Assembly (NCBI RefSeq): GCF_024741135.1 | Contig: NZ_JANSUY010000007.1 | Span: 177,883-241,882 of the forward strand | Length of the DNA: 64,000 bases | Reading direction: 5' to 3' | Source of the DNA: Aquiflexum gelatinilyticum | GTDB lineage: Bacteria > Bacteroidota > Bacteroidia > Cytophagales > Cyclobacteriaceae | Shown: in pieces, positions 53,461-63,750 of the stretch | Position numbering within the stretch: the first letter of the stretch is position 1 | Layout: each line of letters opens with the position of its first letter | The notes under the pieces: model-generated | Told to the model about the DNA's origin: nothing | What the model saw: the letters and a program-made list of their open reading frames with translations, nothing else | The model's database searches: none | Made by a program: the position numbers and the translations under genes

Positions 53461-54972
53461 TTATTTTTCAGCATTTCCGGGATCTTCTGTGGAGTCTTTG
53501 GTTTCTTGGGGACCTTTCAGATAGGATGGTAGATTTAATCCCGCCATATTGAAAAGATCATTCAATGGTGGTACAGTTTTCATTAATCCTGAAACAAAAT
53601 TTGCAGTAGAACCATTTCCACCATCACCGTTTGCTCCGGAATCCCAAACTGTAATTTTATCTATTTTAATGTTTTTGACTGCATCAACTTGAGTCTTGAC
53701 AAGTTCAGGTAACTTCTCAATCAATAAAAGTTGGAATGCTTTGTTTGGATCTCCACCTGCAGCATCCACGACTTGCCTATAACCTTCCGCTTGCTTGGTC
53801 AATATTTCATAAAGACCTCTTGCCTCTGCGTCCATTTTGGCAAAAATTGCATCTGCCTCACCTTTTGCCTGTTCTCTGATTCTTTCTGCTTCAGCTTGTG
53901 CTTCAATGATAGCCTTTTGTTTGGCAATTTCTGTTGGTACGACCACGTTGGCGATTTGGGTTGACCTTTCCCTTTCTGACCTTGCAGCTTCAGCTTTTTG
54001 TTCAGCGACATAGGATTCTTCCAATGCCTTTGCCTGCTGTACCTTTTCAGCAGCAAGCGCTGTCCTTTGGGCTTCTGCCTCTCTTTCTCTTCGGATAGCA
54101 TCTGATTGAGCAATAGAGATTTTAGCTTCATTTTCACCTTTAACTGCCAATGCATTGGCCTCAGAAGTTTTGACCCTTGTATCTCTCTCTGCTTCTGCCT
54201 TTCCGATAGACTCGTCTTTGAAGGCTTCGGCAATACTTACTTCTCTTGATTTATTGGTGATGGCTATTTTTACATCTCTGTCACGGTGGGTTTCAGCAAT
54301 CTGAACATCCCGCTCTCTGTCGGCCATCGCCTTGCCTGTTTCTCCAATCTTTTCCTGTTCTGCTACTGAAATTTTAGCTTCGTTGATAGCTTTTGCAGCA
54401 GCTTCCTTGCCCAAAGCCTCGATGTATCCCGATTCGTCTTTGATGTCGGTTACATTTACGTTTATCAACTTAAGACCGATCTTCTTTAATTCTGTGTCAA
54501 CGTTTTTTGAAATGTTGTCCAAAAATTTGTCCCTGTCTGAATTGATTTCCTCAATAGTCATCGTCGCAATTACCAATCTCAACTGTCCAAAAAGAATGTC
54601 CTTAGACAATTCCTGGATTTGGTCAGGAGATAATCCCAACAATCTCTCAGCTGCATTGCCCATACTGTCAGTCTCCGTAGAAATGGCAATGGTAAACCGG
54701 CATGGAACATCCACGCGGATATTTTGACGGCTAAGTGCATTGGTCAGATTGGCTTCAATGGATATTGGTTTTAGATCAAGGTATGCATAATCCTGGATCA
54801 CAGGCCAAATAAAGGCGCCTCCACCGTGAATACATTTTGCAGATGTACCTCCTGTCCGGCCATAGACTACCAATATTTTGTCCGAAGGGCACCTTTTATA
54901 CCTTGATACCAATGCGGTGATTGAGACAAAAAATACTACTACTGCTGCTACAATAATGTAAATTGTTTCCAT
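53461..54972 (-). CDS. Flotillin-family SPFH protein
   Basis: 503 residues. An N-terminal membrane hairpin (IIVAAVVVFFVSITALVSRY) precedes the SPFH domain (RCPSDKILVVYGRTG, AFIWPVIQDYAYLDLKPISI) and a long alanine/glutamate coiled coil (EAERIREQAKGEADAIFAKM), typical of flotillins, which oligomerise at detergent-resistant membrane patches. The C-terminal glycine-rich end (TVWDSGANGDGGNGSTANFV) is also seen in family members. It follows the NfeD-like gene by 14 nt, the usual partnership. Confidence 0.93.
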   Translation of the reverse strand: METIYIIVAAVVVFFVSITALVSRYKRCPSDKILVVYGRTGGTSAKCIHGGGAFIWPVIQDYAYLDLKPISIEANLTNALSRQNIRVDVPCRFTIAISTETDSMGNAAERLLGLSPDQIQELSKDILFGQLRLVIATMTIEEINSDRDKFLDNISKNVDTELKKIGLKLINVNVTDIKDESGYIEALGKEAAAKAINEAKISVAEQEKIGETGKAMADRERDVQIAETHRDRDVKIAITNKSREVSIAEAFKDESIGKAEAERDTRVKTSEANALAVKGENEAKISIAQSDAIRREREAEAQRTALAAEKVQQAKALEESYVAEQKAEAARSERERSTQIANVVVPTEIAKQKAIIEAQAEAERIREQAKGEADAIFAKMDAEARGLYEILTKQAEGYRQVVDAAGGDPNKAFQLLLIEKLPELVKTQVDAVKNIKIDKITVWDSGANGDGGNGSTANFVSGLMKTVPPLNDLFNMAGLNLPSYLKGPQETKDSTEDPGNAEK

Positions 54973-54986
54973 ATGAGAATTTATTG

Positions 54987-55553
54987 TTAAAGTTTTTCTA
55001 CGACAAGGATATTATCAGAATCAATCGATTTTATTTTGACCAAAGTCCCGGATTTAAGACTTTCTGATTCTGTGATGGCCCGAAGTTCTTTGAAAGAACC
55101 TTTGATACTTATTTGAACTTTACCGATTCCAGATTTTTTTTCAGGAATTGTCAGATATACCTCACCTGTTTTACCCAGGGTATCTTTGATTTTGAAAGTA
55201 TTGTCTTCTGCCAGTTTCCGGATTTGGGAAATAATCAAAAAAAACATTGCCACGAATCCAATTCCCACTATCAGGGCAATTAAAATCAACAAGGTTTTAT
55301 TCTCAAAAACATCATAAAATGAAATCCCTGTCCAACCAAAGCCAAGTAGAAAATGGACCAAATTACGGAATGAGAAGAACTGAAATGGCCCCTGCGCGCC
55401 TTCAAGGTTGCTGTCAAAATCCGCCTCAAGACCGTCTGTAGCATCTGCACCGATGAATGTCATGACTGTTTGTACCAAAAAGATCAAAGATGAGGGGATT
55501 GCCAAGTACCAGAAGACCTTTAATAAAGTGTCCAATTCGCTAAAATTTTCCAT
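54987..55553 (-). CDS. NfeD/YqiJ-like membrane protein with OB-fold domain
   Basis: 188 residues. Three membrane segments (VFWYLAIPSSLIFLVQTVM, VHFLLGFGWTGISFY, LLILIALIVGIGFVAMFFLI) are followed by a C-terminal OB-fold (KDTLGKTGEVYLTIPEKKSG, SGTLVKIKSIDSDNILVVEK). Proteins of this shape are encoded with flotillins and probably bind or organise them. Forms a two-gene unit with the flotillin; a promoter-like pair lies directly upstream. Confidence 0.88.
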   Translation of the reverse strand: MENFSELDTLLKVFWYLAIPSSLIFLVQTVMTFIGADATDGLEADFDSNLEGAQGPFQFFSFRNLVHFLLGFGWTGISFYDVFENKTLLILIALIVGIGFVAMFFLIISQIRKLAEDNTFKIKDTLGKTGEVYLTIPEKKSGIGKVQISIKGSFKELRAITESESLKSGTLVKIKSIDSDNILVVEKL

Positions 55554-55575
55554 AGTTGTGTCAGGTTTATTTCGC

Positions 55576-55605
55576 CAAACTAATTAATTTATTAATTGAT
55601 ACAAA
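55576..55605 (-). promoter_or_regulatory. Candidate promoter of the NfeD-flotillin unit
   Basis: On the minus strand TTTG (55602-55605) and TAGTTTG (55576-55582) are 19 nt apart, matching the spacing of Bacteroidota housekeeping promoters; the -7 element is one base short of TAnnTTTG. It sits 22 nt before the NfeD-like ATG. Confidence 0.4.
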
Positions 55606-55896
55606 TATTGAAATGAAAGTTGTTTGAATTTTTTTTTGTCGCTTATCAAAATCAACCAAACCGTGAGAATTTTTTTATATCTTCTTTTCATTCAATAAGG
55701 TTGAAAGTTATTTATACAAGACTCGAAATTTTTATTTTTCTACTATTTTGTATAAAAATAGCAACATCAATAAATTGGGTTAAATCAGTTTGGTTAGAGA
55801 TTTTTAACATGTTATAAAAAGAAAATTGCATTTCGTTCAAAAAATTGTTTTAATACCCAAAAGATTATTTTATATTTTGACCTGAATTTCCAAGTC
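55606..55896. other. AT-rich divergent intergenic region
   Basis: About 290 bp between the NfeD/flotillin promoter and the first type IX cargo gene. Very AT-rich with T-tracts; no open frame of interest, no hairpin of note and no clear plus-strand promoter pair found. Confidence 0.5.
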
Positions 55897-58800
55897 ATGC
55901 GAGTTAAAAAATATGCGGTCTTCTTTTTAATGCTAGCAGTGATGCTATTTGCCGGAACTTTTGATGCATTCTCACAAGTGACTACCCTGGGCAAAGAATT
56001 CTGGTTCGGGTTCATGGAAAATAACGGGATACCTCCTGAGGCACCTGATCAGGGTATTGTGGTAATTACAGCGAGTGAACCTGCAGATGGTGTTTTGGAA
56101 TATAATGGAAGATCTTTCCCCTTTTCTTTAGCTACAGGGCAACAGTTTTTTCACCGGATCGATGATTTTGATATTCTACACAGGACCTCAGGGATGATTG
56201 AATCCAAAGGGGTCTATATTATTTCTTCAGGAAATGTTTCGGTGTATGCATTCAATGAAAGATTTAGATCTGCTGATGGGACTGTGATTTTACCGATTAC
56301 CACTTTGGGAAAAGATTATTTTATCACTTCCCATTTTGAGGTGATGACCACGACTGTCAATTATGAAGCAAATCAAAATAATGAAAGCACCCTTTTAGTA
56401 GTTGGTGTCGAAAACAACACCAGGGTCGAAATAACACCTTCTGTCTGGACCTTAACAGGTAATGCTCCTTTGGTACCCTTTTTTATCGACCTCAATAGAG
56501 GGCAAAGCTATCAAATCAAAGCAAGAGGCGACTTGACGGGAACAAGGGTAAGGGTGGTAGGTGAAAATGTAGAAGAATGTAAAAATCTGGCTGTTTTTGG
56601 TGGAAATAAATGGTCTAGTGTAGGTGATTGTGGTCAGGCGAATGACAACTTGTTTCAACAAGCTTATCCTGTAAACACCTGGGGAACTGAATTTTTTCAT
56701 ATTCCCTTGGCAGGAAGATCTTCGGGAGAATTGGTCAAAGTACTCGCCTCTGAAGACAATACTTCTGTTTTTGTGGATGGTGTTTTTAGAGGCAATATCA
56801 ATTCAGGAAAATTCCTTTCTTTCAACTTCAATGCCAATCAACTTGCTACCATCAGGACTGATAAACCATCATCCGTAACTGTTTTTGCAAAAAGCCAGGC
56901 GTGCAATGATCCAAACCTGCCGCTTTTCAATGACGGAGACCCTTTCATGATTACCTATAGTCCCAATCAACAATTGCTGAAAACCATTACTTTCAATGCA
57001 CTTCAGCTTCCTTCCATCACCAGCCATTATGTCAATATCATAGTAAAAACTGCCTCCAAAGACAGAACACGCCTTGACGGCAATAATGTTGGAAATCAGT
57101 TTTTGCAAATTCCGGGAAGTTCTGAATATTCTTATGCAAGGATTCCGATTTTTCAGGGAGCCCATACCATGACAAACCCTGATGGTTTAATCGGATATGT
57201 TTATGGTTTTGGATATATAGAATCTTATGGATTTGCAGTGGGAGCAAATTTGGACAATCTCAATTTTGAAACTGAAAATCAATATGATTTTGAGGTCATC
57301 GGTGAAAAGGTAGCTTGTTATAACAAAGAAGGATTATGGGAAATCAATCCTGAAAATGAGCTTTTCACCTATTTTGTTTGGGATTTTGGCGATGGATCTG
57401 ATCCCGTTGTGGGTAAGGAAGTTCCGCATACCTACACTGATCCGGGTGAATATGAAATAAAAATCATCGCAGCCATAAGTGAAAATTCATGCGATGAACA
57501 ACAAGAAGTGAAATTCAATGTAACAGTTGAAAAAACCGAAGCTGAAATCAGGGGATTGGCAAAAGCCTGTCCCAATGTTGAAGAAATCACTTATGGGTTG
57601 GTTACCGATATGGATTTTTCCAAAGTTGATTGGAGGGCAGAAGGAGGCGAAATCATTGATATTGATGAAGAAAATCAACAGGCTACTGTCCGGTGGGGTG
57701 CCGCAAATCCAAATGCGAAAATCATTGCTTTGCCTTATACTTCTGAAGGATGTCCAGGTGAAGAAATCGTGTACACAGTTGTCATCAATCCATTGATTGA
57801 TGCATCAGTTCCCGAAGGGTTGAGCGAAATTTGTTTTGATCCAAATAGGTTGGATGAATATAACGTGCCTTTGGAATATGCCAATCGAGGATATGAATGG
57901 TTTATTGAAGGAGGTGAGTTTGTCAATGGAAATGAAGGAAGTAAAATCCAGGTAAGGTGGATTAACCAAGGTATTACTGGCAAGATTTGGTACCGAGAAT
58001 ATAGCTTGTTGGATGATTTTTGTGAAGGAACTTCTCCTAAACTGGAAGTAGTGGTAAATCCGCTGCTTGAGGCTTCTGTTTCTTCCAAAGAAAATGTGCT
58101 TTGTTTTGGCCAATCAAACGGTAAAATCGAACTCCTTGTCAAAGGTGGAAAGGCACCTTATAAGTACGAATGGAGTCATGCCCCTACTTTGAATGCCCCA
58201 AATGCGCTTAGTCTTCCTTCAGGGAATTATTCTGTGAAGATCACAGATTCATTTGGATGCTTTGTTTTGGTAGAAAACGTGGAAATTACGCAACCTCAAT
58301 TGCTTGAATTGGTGAGCGTGGATATTGAAGGTACAACCTGTTTTGGAAGGCCTGATGGTATTGCAAATATCATTGTACAAGGTGGGGTTATGCCTTATAC
58401 GATAGACTTCCCATTGGCCAATATTATTGATGGTAACATTATCCTTGAAGGTCTTGAAGGAACCGCTCAATCCTATTTGGTTACTGATGCCAATGGTTGT
58501 AGCATTCCTGTTGCTTTGCAAGTAGAATCACCTATGCCCGCCATTGCAGAAGTCAGGATCCAAAAGGCCAGCTGCCCGGGACAATCAAATGGGGAATTGT
58601 ATGTGGCTGAAACAAAGGGCATAGGACCATTCTCTTACACATGGCAATACAACAACACTCAAGGTGCTATACTGACAGGTGTTCCAAAAGGAGAATATGA
58701 AGTAAGTATACAAGACAGCAGAGGCTGTATCAGTGAAGGAAAAGGCCAAGTAGTAGAAGAAATGCCGGTTTTCAGAATGCCGACAGGTTTTATTCCAAGT

Positions 58801-59025
58801 GATGGACTGTATGCGCCAGTCGCAAATTGTGAAGTGCCTTTTCTGTTGAAGATTTTTAACAGATGGGGAGGATTGGTTTATTCAGGGGATTCTGGTTGGG
58901 ATGGAAAAGTCAATGGTGAGGATGCACCAATCGGATCTTATACATATGTTATTTTGTTGGAAGTAAGTGTCAATGGAAAACTGACCACAGCTGAGGATAA
59001 AGGAGTTTTTGCATTGCTAAGGTGA
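55897..59025 (+). CDS. Type IX secretion cargo: IgGFc-binding-like, PKD and SprB repeats, gliding C-terminal domain
   Basis: 1042 residues. Signal peptide (1-27); an IgGFc-binding-type N-terminal region (TTLGKEFWFGFMENN, SADGTVILPITTLGKDYFI, ESTLLVVGVENNTRVEI, NLAVFGGNKWSSVG) over about 30-440; a PKD domain near 465-545 (WDFGDGSD, HTYTDPGEYEIKIIA); two Ig-like segments; three SprB-type repeats at about 727-955 (e.g. NGKIELLVKGGKAPYKYEWS); and a C-terminal type B domain (MPTGFIPSDG, FNRWGGLVYSGDSGWDG, APIGSYTYVI) for type IX export and surface attachment. Probably an adhesin. The next gene is a close paralogue. Confidence 0.9.
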   Translation: MRVKKYAVFFLMLAVMLFAGTFDAFSQVTTLGKEFWFGFMENNGIPPEAPDQGIVVITASEPADGVLEYNGRSFPFSLATGQQFFHRIDDFDILHRTSGMIESKGVYIISSGNVSVYAFNERFRSADGTVILPITTLGKDYFITSHFEVMTTTVNYEANQNNESTLLVVGVENNTRVEITPSVWTLTGNAPLVPFFIDLNRGQSYQIKARGDLTGTRVRVVGENVEECKNLAVFGGNKWSSVGDCGQANDNLFQQAYPVNTWGTEFFHIPLAGRSSGELVKVLASEDNTSVFVDGVFRGNINSGKFLSFNFNANQLATIRTDKPSSVTVFAKSQACNDPNLPLFNDGDPFMITYSPNQQLLKTITFNALQLPSITSHYVNIIVKTASKDRTRLDGNNVGNQFLQIPGSSEYSYARIPIFQGAHTMTNPDGLIGYVYGFGYIESYGFAVGANLDNLNFETENQYDFEVIGEKVACYNKEGLWEINPENELFTYFVWDFGDGSDPVVGKEVPHTYTDPGEYEIKIIAAISENSCDEQQEVKFNVTVEKTEAEIRGLAKACPNVEEITYGLVTDMDFSKVDWRAEGGEIIDIDEENQQATVRWGAANPNAKIIALPYTSEGCPGEEIVYTVVINPLIDASVPEGLSEICFDPNRLDEYNVPLEYANRGYEWFIEGGEFVNGNEGSKIQVRWINQGITGKIWYREYSLLDDFCEGTSPKLEVVVNPLLEASVSSKENVLCFGQSNGKIELLVKGGKAPYKYEWSHAPTLNAPNALSLPSGNYSVKITDSFGCFVLVENVEITQPQLLELVSVDIEGTTCFGRPDGIANIIVQGGVMPYTIDFPLANIIDGNIILEGLEGTAQSYLVTDANGCSIPVALQVESPMPAIAEVRIQKASCPGQSNGELYVAETKGIGPFSYTWQYNNTQGAILTGVPKGEYEVSIQDSRGCISEGKGQVVEEMPVFRMPTGFIPSDGLYAPVANCEVPFLLKIFNRWGGLVYSGDSGWDGKVNGEDAPIGSYTYVILLEVSVNGKLTTAEDKGVFALLR

Positions 59026-59259
59026 TTACCCCCTTCTTGAGAACAAGTGAAACCCTTTCTAAGGTATTTTCATTAAGGTCCAAAATGCATGAAGGAAAAA
59101 AATCCCTGATTAATCCTCACTAATTCGAATTCTTATAGAAAAATTTTTTCACCTTTTTGTAACAAAACAAGTCAGAAAAGGCTTCCACATTGGGCTTATG
59201 TTCATTTTCACGAAATAAAATTGATAAATTACATTTCATAAAATGTATTCTTTTTGAGA

Positions 59260-62200
59260 ATGCTGTACCAAAGTAAAATATCCTCTTATGTTTTGGTTTT
59301 GATGCTGTTTCTGGGCTGCTTCAATCCCGTATATGGACAGCTATCCACGATAGGAAGGGAATTTTTCATTGGTTTTATGGAGAACAACCGGATTGTTCCA
59401 AATAGAATAGACCAAGCTTCCATCATCATCTCTGCAAGTGAAGACGCAAGCGGTGTCATCCAATACGTAAACAACACCATTCCTTTTTCAATAAAATCAG
59501 GCGAACAGTTTGTTTATGATTTCCCCCAAGATGGTTTGGACATCATCCATAGAACCTCTGGAAAAATAGAAAACCTTGGCGTGTATGTCAGTGCAGATGG
59601 GAATATTGCAGTCCATGCTTTCAATTTCCGGCAAAGAAGTGCGGACGGCACTGTGATTCTTCCTCTTTCATCCTTGGGTAAAGATTATTTGGTGACAGCC
59701 CATGCAGAGCAATTTGCCCCTGGAGTGTCCGGTGGTAGCAATATCAATTATGAAAGCACTCTATTAGTCGTGGCGGTGGAAGATGATACAAATGTCGAAA
59801 TCACCACGACAACAAGTACTGTCAATACAATTCCACCGGGAGCTCCAATCAATGTGAAACTCAAAAGAGGTGAAAGCTACCAAATCAAAGCCAAAGGAGA
59901 TCTGACAGGTACCAGGGTAAGGGTTCTCGGTAGTCAGGACGGTGACTGTAAAAACATCGCAGTCTTCGGAGGAAATAAAATGACTTCTGTAGGAACAGAT
60001 TGTGAAGGGACTACTGGAGACCATTTGTACCAACAGGCTTATCCACTTTTTTCTTGGGGAAAAGAATACATCCATGTTCCCTTGAAGGGCAGAACCTCAG
60101 GCGAAATGGTCAAGGTATTGGCATCAGAAAACAACACTCAGATTTTTGTCAATGGTGTTTCTCAAGGGAATCTGAATTCCGGAAAGTTTTCCACCTTTCT
60201 TTTTGGACCAGAGGAATTGGCAAACATTACTGCAACAAAACCAATTGCCGTCACTGTTTTTTCAAAAAGTCAATGGTGCAATATCCAAAACGGGCCACTT
60301 GCAAGCAACGGCGACCCGACGATGATTACCCTAAGCCCCAATCCACAGTTGATCAAAAGTGTAGCATTTTCTGCAGTGAAAGTGGTAGGAATCATCAACC
60401 ATTATGTGAATATCATTGCAAAAACCGGTACACAAGGTGGGACGGTTTTGGATGGAGTCAATGTCGGAAATCAATTTTCTCCTGTACCGGGAAATGCAGG
60501 ATATGTCTATGCCCAAGTAGAGGTATCGGAAGGTGTACATACAATGACCAATCCTGATGGTGTGATCGCTTATGTTTACGGTTCGGGATTTATAGAATCT
60601 TATGGCTATTCCGCGGGTGCAAGCCTCTCCAACCTGAATTTTGAAACTGAGGTGAAATATGATTTTGAGGTAGAAGGGGACAAGGTTGCCTGTTTGGGTG
60701 AAACGGGTATATGGAAAATCATTCCTTCAAACCCAAAGTTTGAGATTTTTGAGTGGACATTCGGGGACGGAACAGACATGCAGGAAGGGCAGGAAGTCGA
60801 TCATTTGTTTGAAGAACCGGGTATTTACCAAATCAAAATCGTAGCCTTTACAGGTGACCGTGCCTGTGACCAGATTGAAGAGGCATTTTTTGATGTAGAA
60901 GTGGTCGAATCATCCGGAGAAATATCAGGTGCCGACAACGTCTGTCCTTTGATCGATGAAGCAGTTTATGAATTTGTGAATTTCCAAAATACAGGCAAGG
61001 TCATTTGGGAAGTCACAGGTGGTGAAATCATTGACTCGGATAAATATTCCGCAAAAATCCGATGGGGTGATTTTGATCCGGAGGCAAAGGTGATAGCCAT
61101 TCCTGTGACAGATCAGGGATGTCTTGGCAAACTGGTAGAAATGGGGATTTTAATCAATCCTGCCATTGAACCTGAGCTTCCTGAGGGAAGAAGTCAAATT
61201 TGTTTTGGTGAAAGCGAGAGTTTCAAATACAAAGTGAAAAACCTGATTCCTGACCGAAAATACCAATGGTTTGTCACCGGTGGTACCATCATTTCAGGCG
61301 AAAATGCTACCGAAGTTACAGTAGAATGGCAGGGAGTTGGTTCGCAGGGAGAGATCTGGTTTGAAGAATATAGTGAAATCAATACTTCCTGCGGCGGGGA
61401 ATCCAAAAGGCTCAAAGTCAAAGTCAATCCGCCGATGGAAGCCAATTTGATAGCTTTCACCGAAGAAATTTGTGCGGGTTCCAATTTGGGTAGAATTGAA
61501 ATCCTGGCAGGTGGAGGAACAGGGGACTTTACATTTGAATGGTCACATGACCCTTTACTGAAAGGAAATTTGGCAGAAGGATTGGGAATAGGAACATATT
61601 CTGTTTTGGTAAAAGACTCAGGGGGCTGCGAAATTCTCTTTGAGAACCTTGAAATTTCATCTTCCGAAGCATTTGAATTGATCGGAACTCCTTCCATTAC
61701 AAATGCAAGTTGTTTTGACTTGGCGGATGGAAAAGTTGATTTTGAGCTTCGAGGCGGAACAAAGCCATATAGGGTAGAAGGATTTGATTTTGTAGTCACT
61801 GAGAATCAATTGGAGGTATTTGGACTTCCAAGAGGTGACCAACGCTTGGTGGTTAAAGATGTAATTGGTTGTGAATTTATTTTGGAGGTAAACATCGATT
61901 CTCCACCGGCTATTTCTGTTGACTTTCAAATTCAGAAGTTTGCTTGTTCAGGATTGGCAAATGGCTCTCTTTTGGCCATTCCCCAAGGTGGAGTTGCACC
62001 GTTTTTGTTTCTTTGGGATTGGGAAAACAGTAGCGCTCCAAATATCATTGACATACCTTCAGGAGAATATGGATTGACAGTAGAAGATGCCAACGGCTGC
62101 CAAAAGAAGGTTTTTGGAAAAATGGAGGAAGGTGTTCCCATTCTGAGGATGCCGACGGGATTTATTCCAAAAGATGGTCTTTTTCAGGGAGTCAGCAACT

Positions 62201-62397
62201 GTGATCTCCAATTTAGCCTTTGGGTATACGACAAATGGGGAAGTTTAGTCTATGCAGGAGAAAAAGGATGGGATGGGAAAATCGGCGATCAGGATGCTAC
62301 AATAGGTACCTATACCTATAGGATAGATTACTTCTTCAATATTGAAGGGGAAAAACAAACGCTGCAGCAGCGAGGTTCTTTCACTTTGTTGAAGTAG
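59260..62397 (+). CDS. Type IX secretion cargo, paralogue of the upstream gene
   Basis: 1045 residues from ATG 59260; an in-frame TTG two codons earlier is less likely. It has the same architecture, domain for domain, as its neighbour: signal peptide, IgGFc-binding-like region (STIGREFFIGFMENNRI, SADGTVILPLSSLGKDYLV), PKD (WTFGDGTD, HLFEEPGIYQIKIVA), two Ig-like segments, three SprB repeats (GRIEILAGGGTGDFTFEWSH) and a type B C-terminal domain (MPTGFIPKDGLF, YDKWGSLVYAGEKGWDGKIG). The two genes arose by tandem duplication; parts are near-identical (YQIKAKGDLTGTRVRV vs YQIKARGDLTGTRVRV) and others have diverged. Confidence 0.9.
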   Translation: MLYQSKISSYVLVLMLFLGCFNPVYGQLSTIGREFFIGFMENNRIVPNRIDQASIIISASEDASGVIQYVNNTIPFSIKSGEQFVYDFPQDGLDIIHRTSGKIENLGVYVSADGNIAVHAFNFRQRSADGTVILPLSSLGKDYLVTAHAEQFAPGVSGGSNINYESTLLVVAVEDDTNVEITTTTSTVNTIPPGAPINVKLKRGESYQIKAKGDLTGTRVRVLGSQDGDCKNIAVFGGNKMTSVGTDCEGTTGDHLYQQAYPLFSWGKEYIHVPLKGRTSGEMVKVLASENNTQIFVNGVSQGNLNSGKFSTFLFGPEELANITATKPIAVTVFSKSQWCNIQNGPLASNGDPTMITLSPNPQLIKSVAFSAVKVVGIINHYVNIIAKTGTQGGTVLDGVNVGNQFSPVPGNAGYVYAQVEVSEGVHTMTNPDGVIAYVYGSGFIESYGYSAGASLSNLNFETEVKYDFEVEGDKVACLGETGIWKIIPSNPKFEIFEWTFGDGTDMQEGQEVDHLFEEPGIYQIKIVAFTGDRACDQIEEAFFDVEVVESSGEISGADNVCPLIDEAVYEFVNFQNTGKVIWEVTGGEIIDSDKYSAKIRWGDFDPEAKVIAIPVTDQGCLGKLVEMGILINPAIEPELPEGRSQICFGESESFKYKVKNLIPDRKYQWFVTGGTIISGENATEVTVEWQGVGSQGEIWFEEYSEINTSCGGESKRLKVKVNPPMEANLIAFTEEICAGSNLGRIEILAGGGTGDFTFEWSHDPLLKGNLAEGLGIGTYSVLVKDSGGCEILFENLEISSSEAFELIGTPSITNASCFDLADGKVDFELRGGTKPYRVEGFDFVVTENQLEVFGLPRGDQRLVVKDVIGCEFILEVNIDSPPAISVDFQIQKFACSGLANGSLLAIPQGGVAPFLFLWDWENSSAPNIIDIPSGEYGLTVEDANGCQKKVFGKMEEGVPILRMPTGFIPKDGLFQGVSNCDLQFSLWVYDKWGSLVYAGEKGWDGKIGDQDATIGTYTYRIDYFFNIEGEKQTLQQRGSFTLLK

Positions 62398-62494
62398 AAT
62401 TGAGAAGGCTTTTAATATTTATTGTTGGCAGTATCCTGAGATTAATTAATTTTAGATTTCAAAACATTTTTAAATCATCCTTTTTAATTACATC

Positions 62495-63511
62495 ATGAAA
62501 AAAATTTTAATCACCGGCGGTGCCGGATACATCGGTTCTCATACCGCTGTTGCACTTGTCAATTCGGGTTATGAACCTGTCATTGTTGATAATTTTTCCA
62601 ACTCAGAAAAGTCGGCTTTGGAAGGAATCAAATCGATACTTGGCAGAGAAGTAAAGTCTTATGAAGTGGATTGCCTTGATAAGAACGGCATGGAAAAAGT
62701 CTTTCAGGAAAATGATTTTTCAGGAGTCATCCATTTTGCCGCTTCCAAAGCCGTGGGAGAAAGTACAAGGTTGCCTTTGAAATACTATTCCAACAATATC
62801 GATTCATTGATTATTCTTTTGGAATTGATGTCAAAATACAAGGTCAAAGACCTCGTTTTCTCCTCGTCATGCACCGTTTACGGCCAACCAAAAGTATTGC
62901 CTGTCACAGAAGCCACGCCGAGACAGGACGCAGAGAGTCCCTATGGCAACACCAAGAAGATTTGTGAGGATATCCTAAGGGATTTCATTTTGAGTGGAGC
63001 AGCTTCAAGGATTGTTGCCTTGCGGTATTTCAATCCTGTAGGCGCGCATCCAAGTTCGGCGATAGGTGAGTTGCCCATCGGTGTTCCTGCCAACCTGATT
63101 CCATTTGTCACCCAAACGGCCGCAGGTATCAGGGAGAAAATCACCGTCTTCGGCAATGATTATGATACTCCTGACGGTACATGTGTCAGGGATTATATCC
63201 ATGTGATGGACTTGGCGGATGCGCATGTGAAAGCTTTGAAATACCTGTCCGAACAAAAAGATAATTTTTATGACATCTTCAATGTCGGTACGGGTAACGG
63301 GAACACTGTTTTGGAAGTCATCAAGACTTTTGAAAAAGTAAGCGGTCAAAAATTGAATTATGAGATTGGCCCAAGACGAACCGGCGATATCGAAAAAGTA
63401 TGGGCCAATACCGACAAAATCAACAAGGTTTTGGGTTGGGATGCCAAGTATACTTTGGAAGATTCGATGAGAGATTCGTGGAATTGGCAGGTGAAATTGG
63501 GGAAGAAATAA
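62495..63511 (+). CDS. galE: UDP-glucose 4-epimerase
   Basis: 338 residues of the extended SDR family. NAD motif ILITGGAGYIGSHTAVALVN, catalytic Ser region VFSSSCTVYGQPKVLPV, YxxxK in SPYGNTKKICEDILRDF, and the GalE-specific ALRYFNPVGAHPSSAIGELP and TPDGTCVRDYIHVMDLADAH. It interconverts UDP-glucose and UDP-galactose, supplying the surface glycan genes. Separate promoter expected; no terminator of note behind it. Confidence 0.96.
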   Translation: MKKILITGGAGYIGSHTAVALVNSGYEPVIVDNFSNSEKSALEGIKSILGREVKSYEVDCLDKNGMEKVFQENDFSGVIHFAASKAVGESTRLPLKYYSNNIDSLIILLELMSKYKVKDLVFSSSCTVYGQPKVLPVTEATPRQDAESPYGNTKKICEDILRDFILSGAASRIVALRYFNPVGAHPSSAIGELPIGVPANLIPFVTQTAAGIREKITVFGNDYDTPDGTCVRDYIHVMDLADAHVKALKYLSEQKDNFYDIFNVGTGNGNTVLEVIKTFEKVSGQKLNYEIGPRRTGDIEKVWANTDKINKVLGWDAKYTLEDSMRDSWNWQVKLGKK

Positions 63512-63651
63512 AAAATCAATACTGATTTTAAAATTTATATGTTTGAAATAGAATCGAATAGGTAATGATTGGGCAATTTTTCAAAATCATTTTTTGCAAA
63601 AAAGCTTCAAATAATTACCTTTGCCACACTCTAAACGAAGAGTATTAAAAC

Positions 63652-63725
63652 GGAGTGGTAGTTCAGCTGGTTAGAATGCCTGCCTGTCACGCAGGAGGTC
63701 GCGGGTTCGAGTCCCGTCCATTCCG
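63652..63725 (+). tRNA. tRNA-Asp (GTC)
   Basis: A 74-nt cloverleaf: acceptor GGAGTGG / CCATTCC with one G-T pair, D arm GTTCAGCTGGTTAGAAT, anticodon stem CCTGC/GCAGG around loop CTGTCAC with anticodon GTC at 63686-63688, T arm GCGGGTTCGAGTCCCGT and discriminator G. CCA is not fully encoded (GCA follows). Confidence 0.97.
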
Positions 63726-63750
63726 CATAAAATCTTATTTAATCTAACTT

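Noticed and set aside
53799..54727. Long frames opposite or inside the flotillin gene
   Set aside because: They follow from the repetitive Ala/Glu/Lys coiled-coil codons of the flotillin and show biased, low-complexity composition.
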